A DNA stretch of 64,000 nucleotides from Psychrosphaera sp. B3R10. Its GTDB lineage: Bacteria > Pseudomonadota > Gammaproteobacteria > Enterobacterales > Alteromonadaceae. Shown here piece after piece: positions 20,384 through 28,491 of this stretch. Within the stretch, counting starts at the first letter, position 1, and the number at the start of each line of letters is the position of its first letter. Location of the stretch: contig NZ_JAHKQH010000040.1 of NCBI RefSeq assembly GCF_018861025.1, positions 166,698-230,697 of the forward strand, in the 5' to 3' direction. The position numbers were made by a program, and so were the translations under genes. The notes beneath the pieces are model-generated. The model saw only the letters and a list, made by a program, of their open reading frames with translations. It had not been told where the DNA came from and searched no databases.

Positions 20384-21040
20384 TTATTCTGTCTCGCTGA
20401 TTTCACCCGTCGCCAAAGCTTTGTAGCGACCTGTAAGTTCAGCTACGGCCACTTGGTAATCTGGTGTGACATAAGGTTTAAACAACAATAATACTTTAGT
20501 TAGGCCCTGATACAAAATTGGATTGTTAACCTCTGCCGCTTCTTCACTCGTTTTAATGTAACTGATCCAAAACGTAACTTGCTGCTTGATGATATTAGCG
20601 AAGTCATCAATATCGTTATTGTCGATATTTATTAAGCCGGCAACTTGCAAACTCACGATAAGGTGATGAATTTTTTCCATCATTTTATTATGGATTTTCA
20701 GGTATTGGGTTCTTAATTCTGGATCTCTTGCCATGATGACAGGGAGGTTATCGTACAAAAAATTGAAGTGATAAAGTGCGCTAAATACAGCGTCGAGATA
20801 ATTGGTTAATATCTTCATTGCGTCTTGGCTAGGCTTTACCGGCTCAAAAGACGTCTGCATGTGGTCTGCGTATTTAGTGAATATATGTCGGATAATTTCT
20901 TCTTTGTTACGGAAGTGATAGTACAAATTACCAGGACTGATGTTCAGATGTGAAGCTATATGGTTTGTTGTAACGTTGCGTTCACCTTGAGCATTAAATA
21001 ACTCAATACTCGCTTCTATAATGCGATCTTTTGTCTTCAT
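20384..21040 (-). CDS. TetR/AcrR family transcriptional regulator
   Basis: A 218-residue repressor-type protein. The N-terminal helix-turn-helix is clear (ITTNHIASHL-type region, then NISPGNLYYHFRNKEEII, residues about 25-50). The C-terminal 150 residues form a helical ligand-binding domain with no recognised ligand. The ATG at 21040 is chosen because a better-spaced AGAG lies ahead of it than of the TTG at 21046. It is cotranscribed with gmhA (two-base gap). It is divergent from coaD across a 380-base gap holding a 16-bp palindrome. It does not look like PsrA, FabR or SlmA. The target is unknown. Confidence 0.85.
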   Translation of the reverse strand: MKTKDRIIEASIELFNAQGERNVTTNHIASHLNISPGNLYYHFRNKEEIIRHIFTKYADHMQTSFEPVKPSQDAMKILTNYLDAVFSALYHFNFLYDNLPVIMARDPELRTQYLKIHNKMMEKIHHLIVSLQVAGLINIDNNDIDDFANIIKQQVTFWISYIKTSEEAAEVNNPILYQGLTKVLLLFKPYVTPDYQVAVAELTGRYKALATGEISETE

Positions 21041-21423
21041 ATCCAATCTCTGTTATCAGCCAAAAAATTGACCAAATACCACTCCGTATCAATGTTTAAT
21101 TCCGATGCTATTTTTAGTCACGCTTAAAAAGCGATTATAAAATGAGCCTAATCGAGCCATTCTCTATCTTACGCAAGTTTAGATCAATAGCTCTATTAAC
21201 ATTTCTTTATATCATATTTGTAATAGATTTTTCACGCTTACCTGCTTTATTTGTTTGTCATGATGAAAGTTTTCGCGGTGATTTCGAGTATGTTGCGATA
21301 ATGTAATTCTGCTATAGTTCGTAAAATATTAAATCAGACGTGCTGGTTATCACTGTCACAAACGCAAATTTGCGTTAGTTTCAAGGATGTTAGTGGCGTT
21401 TAACTCTTTGAAGATTTGCTCCT
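21041..21423. other. Intergenic region between divergent tetR-gmhA and coaD
   Basis: This AT-rich region of 383 bases carries the promoters of both directions. Structures seen are a small hairpin CGCTT-AAA-AAGCG (21121-21133) and a perfect 16-bp palindrome (21361-21376). No gene with a good ribosome site is apparent. Confidence 0.5.
21361..21376. promoter_or_regulatory. 16-bp perfect palindrome upstream of coaD
   Basis: AACGCAAATTTGCGTT reads identically on both strands and lies 48 bases ahead of the coaD start. Its size and symmetry suit a dimeric repressor. The nearest regulator gene is the divergent TetR-family protein, whose gene is 320 bases away, so it may be that protein's operator. 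This is inference. Confidence 0.45.
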
Positions 21424-21927
21424 ATGAATGAAATGAAAAAACGCGTAATAGCGATTTACCCGGGCACATTTGATCCGTTAACAAACGGCCACATCGATTT
21501 AGTAAATCGAGCGAAAGACCTTTTTGATCATGTTGTTGTTGCCATAGCGAAGAGCGACAGAAAAAATCCCCTGTTTTCATTAGATGAACGAGTTGCGTTG
21601 GCACAGGCGTCATTAGCTGGTATCGATAAAGTGTCAGTGGAAGGTTTCTCTGGATTATTGGCTGAGTTTGCGGTGCAAAAGCAAGCAACGGTTTTACTTC
21701 GTGGAGTGAGAACAGTCGCTGACTTTGAATATGAATCGCAATTAGCCGAGATTAATCGCTCGCTTAATGTTGGACTTGAAAGTGTTTTGTTAACCCCAAG
21801 AGGTGAATTGGCCCATATCTCTTCTACGATCGTGAGAGATGTTGCAGCCCATGGCGGCGATGCCAGTAAATTTGTTCATCCAAGTGTTGCTCAAGCACTT
21901 AACTTAAAATTTCAAGCCAAGCTTTAA
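21424..21927 (+). CDS. coaD: Pantetheine-phosphate adenylyltransferase
   Basis: A 167-residue nucleotidyltransferase that joins ATP and 4'-phosphopantetheine to dephospho-CoA, the penultimate step of CoA synthesis. The TxGH signature is present in YPGTFDPLTNGHIDLV, and the C-terminal ISSTIVRDVA motif binds ATP. An in-frame ATG three codons in (21433) is an alternative start, and neither has a strong ribosome site. LPS genes beside coaD are common in proteobacteria (waaA/kdtA-coaD), which fits the neighbourhood. Confidence 0.95.
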   Translation: MNEMKKRVIAIYPGTFDPLTNGHIDLVNRAKDLFDHVVVAIAKSDRKNPLFSLDERVALAQASLAGIDKVSVEGFSGLLAEFAVQKQATVLLRGVRTVADFEYESQLAEINRSLNVGLESVLLTPRGELAHISSTIVRDVAAHGGDASKFVHPSVAQALNLKFQAKL

Positions 21928-21957
21928 TTAAAAGCGTTCACTTATAAGGAAGGTGTT

Positions 21958-23190
21958 ATGAGTAAAGGTTTTACAACGGATACGGTACATCACGATAGAT
22001 TACTTAACCCAGATAGTGGTGCGGTGCATTATCCCATTGTTAACTCTGTGTTGTTTGGTTACGACAACCCTCAAGATTTAGTTGATATTTTCCAGGGGAA
22101 ACAAGCAGGTCATGCATACGCTAGACAGTCGACACCGACCACAGATGCCCTGCAATCCCTAATTACTCAGATGGAAGGTGGCACTTCATCGTTAGTTTTT
22201 GCGTCGGGTATGGCGGCAATTAGCACATTATTTTTTACGTTACTAAAAGCCGGCGACCATGTGGTAGCAAGTCGCTTTCTATTTGGTAATACTCCTAGTT
22301 TATTAAATACTTTTAAACGATTTGGGATTGAGGCAACACTAGTTGATGTCACCGACGTTGCACTCGTAGAAGCCGAAATTAAAGACAATACCAAATTTGT
22401 TTTTACCGAAACGATTGCGAATCCTGTAACGCAAATAGCTGACCTGTCTGCGATTGGCGCACTCTGCAAAAAACGCAACATACCGTTTGTGGTCGACAAC
22501 ACAATGACACCAAGTTACTTGTTTAAAGCCAAAGAGGTCGGTGCGAGTTTAATCACTTGTTCGCTAACAAAGTATGTCAGTGGCCACGGTACCGTGACGG
22601 CTGGGGCAGTGATTGAAACCGGGCAATATAATTGGCAGGATTTTAGTAACATATTGGACTCTTTTCGACACCTCAAATCTGAAGCTCAAGTGATGACTCA
22701 AATTAAGAAAAAAGGGTTAAGGGATTTTGGAGCATGCTTGTCATCTGACAGTGCTCAAATGATCGCTGTTGGCGCTGAAACCATGGCATTGCGTATGGAC
22801 CGAGCGTGTTCTAATGCGTTGGCTTTGGCCGAATATTTGGCACAACATCCTAAAATAGCAAAGGTTTATTACCCCGGGTTAGCGGGGCATCCTCAACATG
22901 AGTTAGCTAAAAAGCATTTTAAACATTTTGGCGCAATTGTGAGCTTCGACCCAGTAGCGGATATTGATCCGGTCAAACTTTTATCCGAGTTAACCACTGT
23001 TATTTCAGCCACCCATTTAGGTGATAACCGAACATTAGCGTTGCCAGTCGCTCAGACGATATTCTGGGAGATGGGTATAGAAAATAGACAACGAGCAGGG
23101 ATCAGCGAAAACATGATTAGAATGTCAGTTGGCATTGAAGATGAAAAAGACTTAATTGCTGATTTTTCAAATGCGTTAACAAACTGCTAA
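21958..23190 (+). CDS. Cys/Met metabolism PLP-dependent enzyme (cystathionine gamma-synthase family)
   Basis: A 410-residue PLP enzyme of the trans-sulfuration family. The PLP lysine is in CSLTKYVSGHGTVTAG. Other family motifs are YARQSTPTTDALQ, LVFASGMAAIST and the C-terminal ATHLGDNRTLALP. Members act as cystathionine gamma-synthase, O-acyl-homoserine sulfhydrylase, cystathionine lyase or methionine gamma-lyase, and these cannot be told apart reliably by eye. The length fits the sulfhydrylase and methionine gamma-lyase groups. A GGAAGG ribosome site precedes the ATG. The stop overlaps the next gene (TAATG). Confidence 0.85.
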   Translation: MSKGFTTDTVHHDRLLNPDSGAVHYPIVNSVLFGYDNPQDLVDIFQGKQAGHAYARQSTPTTDALQSLITQMEGGTSSLVFASGMAAISTLFFTLLKAGDHVVASRFLFGNTPSLLNTFKRFGIEATLVDVTDVALVEAEIKDNTKFVFTETIANPVTQIADLSAIGALCKKRNIPFVVDNTMTPSYLFKAKEVGASLITCSLTKYVSGHGTVTAGAVIETGQYNWQDFSNILDSFRHLKSEAQVMTQIKKKGLRDFGACLSSDSAQMIAVGAETMALRMDRACSNALALAEYLAQHPKIAKVYYPGLAGHPQHELAKKHFKHFGAIVSFDPVADIDPVKLLSELTTVISATHLGDNRTLALPVAQTIFWEMGIENRQRAGISENMIRMSVGIEDEKDLIADFSNALTNC

Positions 23191-24113
23191 TGAGAATGTG
23201 CTTGAAATACTTGTCCTACGGCCTACTAGTAGTACTGTTGAATTTTTGCGGGCTAATCGCCTCAAGTGGCGTACAAGCCGTTCCGCTTTGGGATAATAAA
23301 GCGGATAATGGCGATGACTATTTGGTTGGTACTATTCATGTGGGTGACATTCGCCTACGTGATTTGCCCATTGAAATTAAAAAAGCAATTGATCAGGTTG
23401 AAGTTATTGTTGTTGAGTTTGATCCAAGTTCCACATCGACCTACCAGCGAGAGTTTCTAATGGCGAAGTTAGGCATGTTGCCCGCTGATGAATCTCTGCA
23501 AACTGTATTGTCGTCTCCGGTATACCGCAAACTCGCTAAGGTCCTTCTTGAATTCAACGTTGATATTAATACAGTAGAACAATTTAGGCCGTGGTTTTTG
23601 TCATTGATGTTGGTGCAACTGACTTATGAAATGCAGGGCTTAAACGCCGACCGTGGCGTTGATGTACAGATAGTCAACTATGCGCGTCGACAGGGCAAAA
23701 AAATCATTGGATTAGAAACGTTCGAGCAACAGCTAAGAATGTTTGACGATTTGTTTAAACGATATCCTAATATCAATCAGGACGATTTGATTTTAGATAC
23801 CATTGATGAAATCGAAACCAATGTCGATTTACCAATCCAAATGATGGATGCCTGGATTGCTGGTGACATGGCGGCATTTGAAGAAATATATAGCCATACG
23901 CTTAATAAATCCGAATTCGATAAGGCCGCTGAACAAGTGCTTTTAGTGGAACGAAATCACAACTGGGTTCCGCAATTAAACCAATTATTAGCAAATAATT
24001 CTGTAATGGTGGCTGTAGGTTCGTTACATTTTGCTGGACCGAACAGTGTTAAAAAGCTTTTAAAATCAAAGTTTTCAATGTACAAACAAGATCCTAAAAA
24101 CGTTATTCCCTAA
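23190..24113 (+). CDS. TraB/GumN family protein, exported
   Basis: A 307-residue protein with an N-terminal signal or anchor segment (residues about 5-30, ending near SSGVQA). It then has the family's paired motifs: the first GTIHVGD near residue 47, EVIVVEFD near residue 70, and the second VAVGSLHFAG near residue 280. TraB/GumN proteins are thought to be metal-dependent hydrolase-like proteins, but their role is poorly known. The start codon overlaps the stop of the PLP enzyme gene by one base, so the two are translationally coupled. Confidence 0.8.
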   Translation: MRMCLKYLSYGLLVVLLNFCGLIASSGVQAVPLWDNKADNGDDYLVGTIHVGDIRLRDLPIEIKKAIDQVEVIVVEFDPSSTSTYQREFLMAKLGMLPADESLQTVLSSPVYRKLAKVLLEFNVDINTVEQFRPWFLSLMLVQLTYEMQGLNADRGVDVQIVNYARRQGKKIIGLETFEQQLRMFDDLFKRYPNINQDDLILDTIDEIETNVDLPIQMMDAWIAGDMAAFEEIYSHTLNKSEFDKAAEQVLLVERNHNWVPQLNQLLANNSVMVAVGSLHFAGPNSVKKLLKSKFSMYKQDPKNVIP

Positions 24114-24415
24114 TAAAGTTGCGTATTGCTTGTTCATTTGTAACAAACTTTGACTATACTGAAGGGCGTGGCTCATTTTTAGTGAAAACAAAAATGTGTA
24201 GTAGGGCTATTAAAAGGAATACGATCAAATATGATGATATTATCCATAACTCTGTTAAATCGATTGACATAATTGCTGTTTAACATGAAGCCTCAAGTCA
24301 CCTTGCCTAATAACAAAAAAAATCATTGGCACTTAACATTACTTTTGCTGCAAGCGAATACGTTTGCTTGTTCGTATATATTTGCATTTAAACAACAATT
24401 TTTAAGGAAGTTTCT
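24114..24415. other. Intergenic region ahead of the outer-membrane protein gene
   Basis: About 300 bases, rich in A and T. It holds an imperfect hairpin at 24351-24370 (CAAGC...GCTTG) about 45 bases before the next start. A TTGACA sits at 24264-24269 without a convincing -10 box at the right distance. No gene is seen. Confidence 0.45.
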
Positions 24416-25744
24416 ATGAAAAAACATCCGACGCTTTCCCGTATCGCTATTGCGTGTCTAATGACCTGTTCAGCAGGTGTTTTAGCTGCCAATCCGACGT
24501 ATACACCGGGAGCCCTGTCGACATTAGGTAAAGTGAGTCACCCAGGTACCATTTTATCTTCTACGATTAATCCAGCAGCCGGCGAGTTATTAGTTGGAAT
24601 GGACGAAAAAGTACGTATGGGCTTTATGAGTTCACTTGGCTATCGCCTTGAACTCGGTCCAATTGACAACTTTTTAGACCAAGCCGATGATTTAGCCGAT
24701 GCACTAGAGGATGAAGATTTATCCCTTAATGATGCATTAGAACTGAAAGACGACTTTGATGCCTTATTACCAGAGTTTGGTCAAAGTGGTCGTTTAACTC
24801 AACAAGCCGGATTCTCTATTCCCCTTATGCCTTTCGCATTCAGAAGTGAAACACTTAACGGTGTTATTACATTTGATATTTCTGCTGGTGGCATGTTAGA
24901 TGCTCGATTCTTAGATGATCCAATTCAAATTGAAGTTGCCAGTGAGCAAATCAATCTGTTGACCTCAAGTTCGTTTTATATCAAAAGTGCCGCAGCATTA
25001 ACGGCATCTGTTGGTTATAGCCGCAACGTTTGGGAATCGGAAATGGGCGACTATAATGTTTACGCTGGTGCAACTGCAAATTTACATGTGATTGGCCTAA
25101 ACAAACAGCTGATTGCATTGCAAAATTTAATCGACGATGAAGATGTTGGTACTGCAATTGAAGACGAATTTAGCAGCAATACAGGTTCAACAACTGAAGT
25201 CGGCTTTGATTTAGGCTTGTTATGGACGGCACCAAACGCACAAATCGGTTTGACGATTTTAAATGCGAATGAACCAGAATTTGCTTATGGCGATATTGGT
25301 CAAAACTGTTTGGAATTAGACACCGTCTCATTGCAATCAAATTGTTTTATTGCGCAACAAGTTTTCTCTGATGAAATTGCCTTAAGTGAAACGGCAACAT
25401 TAAGTGCTAAAACAATTGTTGAAGGTGCTATTTATACAGAGAGCCGAAACTGGTTAATTTCAGCAGCTGCAGAACTAAATTCAACTTACGACTTAATTGG
25501 CCGTGAGTCACAGTACGTTTCTGTTTCAGCAAGTTATTCGTCTGACGGTTACATATTACCTAGCTTGCGCTTTGGCGCGGCAAAAAACCTAGTTGGGACT
25601 GAATTGACAACGGTCAGTGGCGGTACAACTTTGTTAGGTATGATCAATATTGATTTGACCATGAGTTTAGAAACCATTGAAGTTGACGGAAGTGAAATTC
25701 CTCGAGTATTTGGTTTCAACATTGGTATCGAAGAGAAGTTTTAG
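24416..25744 (+). CDS. Predicted outer-membrane beta-barrel protein (possibly TraF_2-like)
   Basis: A 442-residue secreted protein with a signal peptide cut near AGVLAANPTY. The rest alternates in short amphipathic strands (YVSVSASYSSDG, LRFGAAKNL) and ends in phenylalanine, both typical of outer-membrane barrels. After the first 60 residues comes an acidic, low-complexity helical stretch (FLDQADDLADALEDEDLSL) unusual for a barrel. The overall look recalls the conjugal-transfer TraF-like family (PF13729), but no conjugation genes are near. AAGGA precedes the ATG. It lies 10 bases ahead of a lipoprotein gene and they are surely cotranscribed. The function is unknown. Confidence 0.65.
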   Translation: MKKHPTLSRIAIACLMTCSAGVLAANPTYTPGALSTLGKVSHPGTILSSTINPAAGELLVGMDEKVRMGFMSSLGYRLELGPIDNFLDQADDLADALEDEDLSLNDALELKDDFDALLPEFGQSGRLTQQAGFSIPLMPFAFRSETLNGVITFDISAGGMLDARFLDDPIQIEVASEQINLLTSSSFYIKSAAALTASVGYSRNVWESEMGDYNVYAGATANLHVIGLNKQLIALQNLIDDEDVGTAIEDEFSSNTGSTTEVGFDLGLLWTAPNAQIGLTILNANEPEFAYGDIGQNCLELDTVSLQSNCFIAQQVFSDEIALSETATLSAKTIVEGAIYTESRNWLISAAAELNSTYDLIGRESQYVSVSASYSSDGYILPSLRFGAAKNLVGTELTTVSGGTTLLGMINIDLTMSLETIEVDGSEIPRVFGFNIGIEEKF

Positions 25745-25754
25745 GAGTTCGACT

Positions 25755-27329
25755 ATGAGTATCAAGACAAAAAATATGAAAAAATTGTTTTTAGCGACCT
25801 GTGTTACAACAGCGTTGGTTGGACTTCAAGCGTGTAATGCAGATGACCCAGATGTTGGTGATTCTTCTGCTAAATCAGCTTTTGGTGGCCGTTTAATTGA
25901 TGGTTATCTTGCTGGCGCAACTATCTATATTGATCTAAACAGAAATAATCGACGCAATGCTGGCGAACCTTATGCGATTACCGATAAGGATGGTTATTTT
26001 TCTGAATCTAAAGAAGGCGTGAATTATTGCCGCGAAGGCGCTCCAGAAAATGAATCACGTCATTGCTTGAATTCAGTTTTAGCTGACTCCGACGTTCTTA
26101 TCCGTACTTATGGCGGCTTTGACGTGGCAACAGGCGAACCTTTTACAGGTAGTCTTTCTCGAGAAGTGAAGGTTTCAACAACAGGTGTTGTGAACAATAG
26201 CGTTGTATCTCCACTAACAACGGCGTTAGCCGCAGCAGAAGACAAAGAAAAACTGTTAGCTGATTTAGGCATTACAGAATCTGACTTAGACGTCGATTTT
26301 TTAAGTGAAGACGAGTTCTCTTCTGCGTTAACAGGTAAAGCGCTAGGGTTGCATAAAGTCGCGACCGCATTTTCTGAAGTTGTTGATAGTGTTTACACTG
26401 AGTTTGGTGAAGATTCAGATTTACCAAGTAACAGTTATGAACTTGTTTACAAAGGTTTAGTTAACAATGCTCCGGCGGATGGTGTTTGGACTGAAGCTGA
26501 TCTATTTGCAGCGTTTGAGGCGGCAGAGCAAACTGCCATCGACCTTTATGTTGGCGCGGGCCTTTCTAATGCAGCGGTTGCTCCAGAAGACATAGTTGCA
26601 GCAGTAAATGGAGCAAAAGTCATACTGGGTGTTATTGGCACATCGTTTTCGAGCGAAACCACGTTTGATAACTTAAATCAAAATCTACTTGGTGTTGAGC
26701 TTGTTACCACTAAAATCGTTTATGAAAAAGCAGAATTGGACGAAGTGGATACGATTGTTAATGAACTTGGTGATCCTGATTCAAACTTGAATCAAACCTT
26801 GTCTAATGTAAATGCCGATTTCCAAGGTTTAGCTAAGACTAAAATTGATGATTCAACTGACTATGATTCGTTGGTTGTTGTCGATCCTCAAAACTTAGGG
26901 GACCCAATCGACAAGCAGTTATCAATTAACTATGAAGATGAAGACGCCAGTGGCGCATTCCATATCTTCTTCAAAGGTACTGAAGGCAGTTCTTCTGGTA
27001 CCTTAGTTACATGTTTAACTTATACCACAACTGACCAGTCAGAACTTGATGATTCAGATTTTGATCTTGAAGACGTTAATACTGCCGGTAATTGGTTTAA
27101 CATTGATGCAAAAAGCATGGTTGTTACTCTAACGTTTGGTGGTGGTAACTATGATGTTGTATTGGCAAGTAAAGGCTTAGACGCCGAACAGCGCCAAAAA
27201 TACAGCTTTAGTTACGGCGGTGAAAACGTGAGTTGGTATAGTAACAATGGTTTAATCGCCAACGACGATACTAACGCATTGCCTGTGCCAGTCTCAAATG
27301 ATGACTGTTCTGCAACTCTCGTAGATTAA
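25755..27329 (+). CDS. Large lipoprotein of unknown function
   Basis: A 524-residue lipoprotein. The signal sequence ends in LVGLQAC, a good lipobox, so Cys27 should be acylated. Next comes a short region GGRLIDGYLAGATIYIDLN followed by NRRNAGEP and TDKDGYF, which resembles the SdrD_B / carboxypeptidase-regulatory-like beta-sandwiches of surface proteins. The middle is helical and acidic. The C-terminal part has beta-like segments with two cysteines. The frame is open upstream inside the previous gene, but TAGGAG places the start at 25755. With no charged residue pattern for retention obvious, the outer membrane is the likely location. The partner is probably the barrel encoded just before it. 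Confidence 0.7.
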   Translation: MSIKTKNMKKLFLATCVTTALVGLQACNADDPDVGDSSAKSAFGGRLIDGYLAGATIYIDLNRNNRRNAGEPYAITDKDGYFSESKEGVNYCREGAPENESRHCLNSVLADSDVLIRTYGGFDVATGEPFTGSLSREVKVSTTGVVNNSVVSPLTTALAAAEDKEKLLADLGITESDLDVDFLSEDEFSSALTGKALGLHKVATAFSEVVDSVYTEFGEDSDLPSNSYELVYKGLVNNAPADGVWTEADLFAAFEAAEQTAIDLYVGAGLSNAAVAPEDIVAAVNGAKVILGVIGTSFSSETTFDNLNQNLLGVELVTTKIVYEKAELDEVDTIVNELGDPDSNLNQTLSNVNADFQGLAKTKIDDSTDYDSLVVVDPQNLGDPIDKQLSINYEDEDASGAFHIFFKGTEGSSSGTLVTCLTYTTTDQSELDDSDFDLEDVNTAGNWFNIDAKSMVVTLTFGGGNYDVVLASKGLDAEQRQKYSFSYGGENVSWYSNNGLIANDDTNALPVPVSNDDCSATLVD

Positions 27330-27367
27330 TCCGGGGGCTTCACACGATTTAATGTCAGTGTGAAATA

Positions 27368-27405
27368 AAAAAGCCGCAATTTCTTGTAAGAGATTGCGGC
27401 TTTTT
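27368..27405. terminator. Strong bidirectional rho-independent terminator
   Basis: Perfect 13-bp arms AAAAAGCCGCAAT (27368-27380) and ATTGCGGCTTTTT (27393-27405) with a 12-base loop give a GC-rich stem followed by T-runs in both directions. It serves the lipoprotein gene (rightward) and ilvY (leftward). Confidence 0.93.
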
Positions 27406-27458
27406 AGTATCCAAAATTTAGAACCAATAAAATGGCTAAAACAGAACTGGTATTCAGG

Positions 27459-28340
27459 CTATTCTTTTAATGCGCAAGTCAAAAACGCAGCAACAATTTC
27501 ATTGGTCTTTTTATTGTTGTGACAACATACGCCCAGTTCAAAAGGTTCCGGATTTACGTTAGGTTTTAACACCGATATTTTACTTTTCACTGGACTTGCA
27601 TCAATAACCAATTGCGGTGCTATGCTCACGCCACACCCTAGGGCGACCATGCTCACTAGGGCTTCATGCCCAGAAACGCTGGCATAAATATTTGGCTTAA
27701 TGTTCATAGATTTTAGCCATTTTTCAAACTTAAACCGAATTGGTCCAGACTCTGGCATGACAAAAGGTAACGACTGCCAGTCAATGTCTTCAGATTGTAT
27801 TGCGATGGCTAAATCACTGTTCGTGTTTGGGCCTATGATTTTAAGTGGTACTTCCTGCAAGGATTGAAAAAAGTACTTACTTGATTGCCCATCACGCAAT
27901 GCAGCAATTGCAATATCGACGTGACCATCGTCAATTAACGTCAGTGTTTGTGCCGCATCACCTGTTATTATCTTTAAATCGACATGTGGGTGAGCTTCAG
28001 AAAATCGTTCAATTAACGTTGGTAAAAACTCATATGCTGCGGTCACAGTACAAAATATTCTTAACGTCCCGGTTAATTGCTCACTTTTTTGTTTTAGACT
28101 TTGCTGCAAGTGATGCCAATTTGCCAATGTCGTCGCGGCAAATTCACGGGTTTTAAATCCGGCGTTAGTGAGTTCGACTTTTCGGTTGTCACGAATGAAT
28201 AAAGCCTCACCAATTTCCTGCTCAAGCCTTTGGATCATGCGACTTAGGGTCGACGGACTCAAAAACATTGCATCAGCTGTAGTGGCAAAATGTTTACTCT
28301 GACAAAGATGTAAAAACGCGTTTAATTCTTTTAAATCCAT
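27459..28340 (-). CDS. ilvY: LysR-type regulator IlvY
   Basis: A 293-residue LysR-family activator. The N-terminal winged helix (FLHLCQSKHFATTADAMFLS, LSRMIQRLEQEIGEALF) and the type-2 periplasmic-binding-like effector domain are clear. It lies divergent from ilvC with a 150-base shared control region. In E. coli IlvY activates ilvC in response to acetolactate or acetohydroxybutyrate and represses itself. The same arrangement here supports the assignment. Confidence 0.93.
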   Translation of the reverse strand: MDLKELNAFLHLCQSKHFATTADAMFLSPSTLSRMIQRLEQEIGEALFIRDNRKVELTNAGFKTREFAATTLANWHHLQQSLKQKSEQLTGTLRIFCTVTAAYEFLPTLIERFSEAHPHVDLKIITGDAAQTLTLIDDGHVDIAIAALRDGQSSKYFFQSLQEVPLKIIGPNTNSDLAIAIQSEDIDWQSLPFVMPESGPIRFKFEKWLKSMNIKPNIYASVSGHEALVSMVALGCGVSIAPQLVIDASPVKSKISVLKPNVNPEPFELGVCCHNNKKTNEIVAAFLTCALKE

Positions 28341-28491
28341 AATATTGTTCTAACTTATATAGCATTTCATTAATCGCAATGATTGGTTGAGTATATATCA
28401 ATTTACGCAATAATGAATTAATCCTATAGTCACTTCCATCAAAAAAACTCACTTTAGTGTGAGTAAAGTAGCTAAATATATAGGAAACCCC
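28341..28491. promoter_or_regulatory. ilvY-ilvC divergent control region
   Basis: The region has two related half-sites in opposite orientation: TTTCATTAATCGCAAT at 28365-28380, and the complement of TTACGCAATAATGAAT at 28403-28418. These are candidate IlvY tandem operators, as LysR activators bind such spaced dyads. A further inverted repeat ACTCAC-TTTAGT-GTGAGT (28447-28464) falls in the untranslated leader of ilvC, 28 bases before its start. The operator assignment is inferred from position and symmetry. Confidence 0.5.

Noticed and set aside
20384..21040. PsrA regulator for the fadBA palindrome
   Set aside because: The helix-turn-helix and effector regions do not look like PsrA, and the gene is cotranscribed with gmhA. 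I leave the fadBA operator without a local regulator.
24264..24287. Sigma-70 promoter before the outer-membrane protein gene
   Set aside because: TTGACA is present, but no acceptable -10 lies 16-18 bases downstream.
24416..27329. Conjugative or integrative element suggested by TraF- and TraB-like names
   Set aside because: TraF_2 and TraB/GumN resemblance are family names only. No relaxase, coupling protein, integrase or attachment repeats are near, and the surroundings are core genes.
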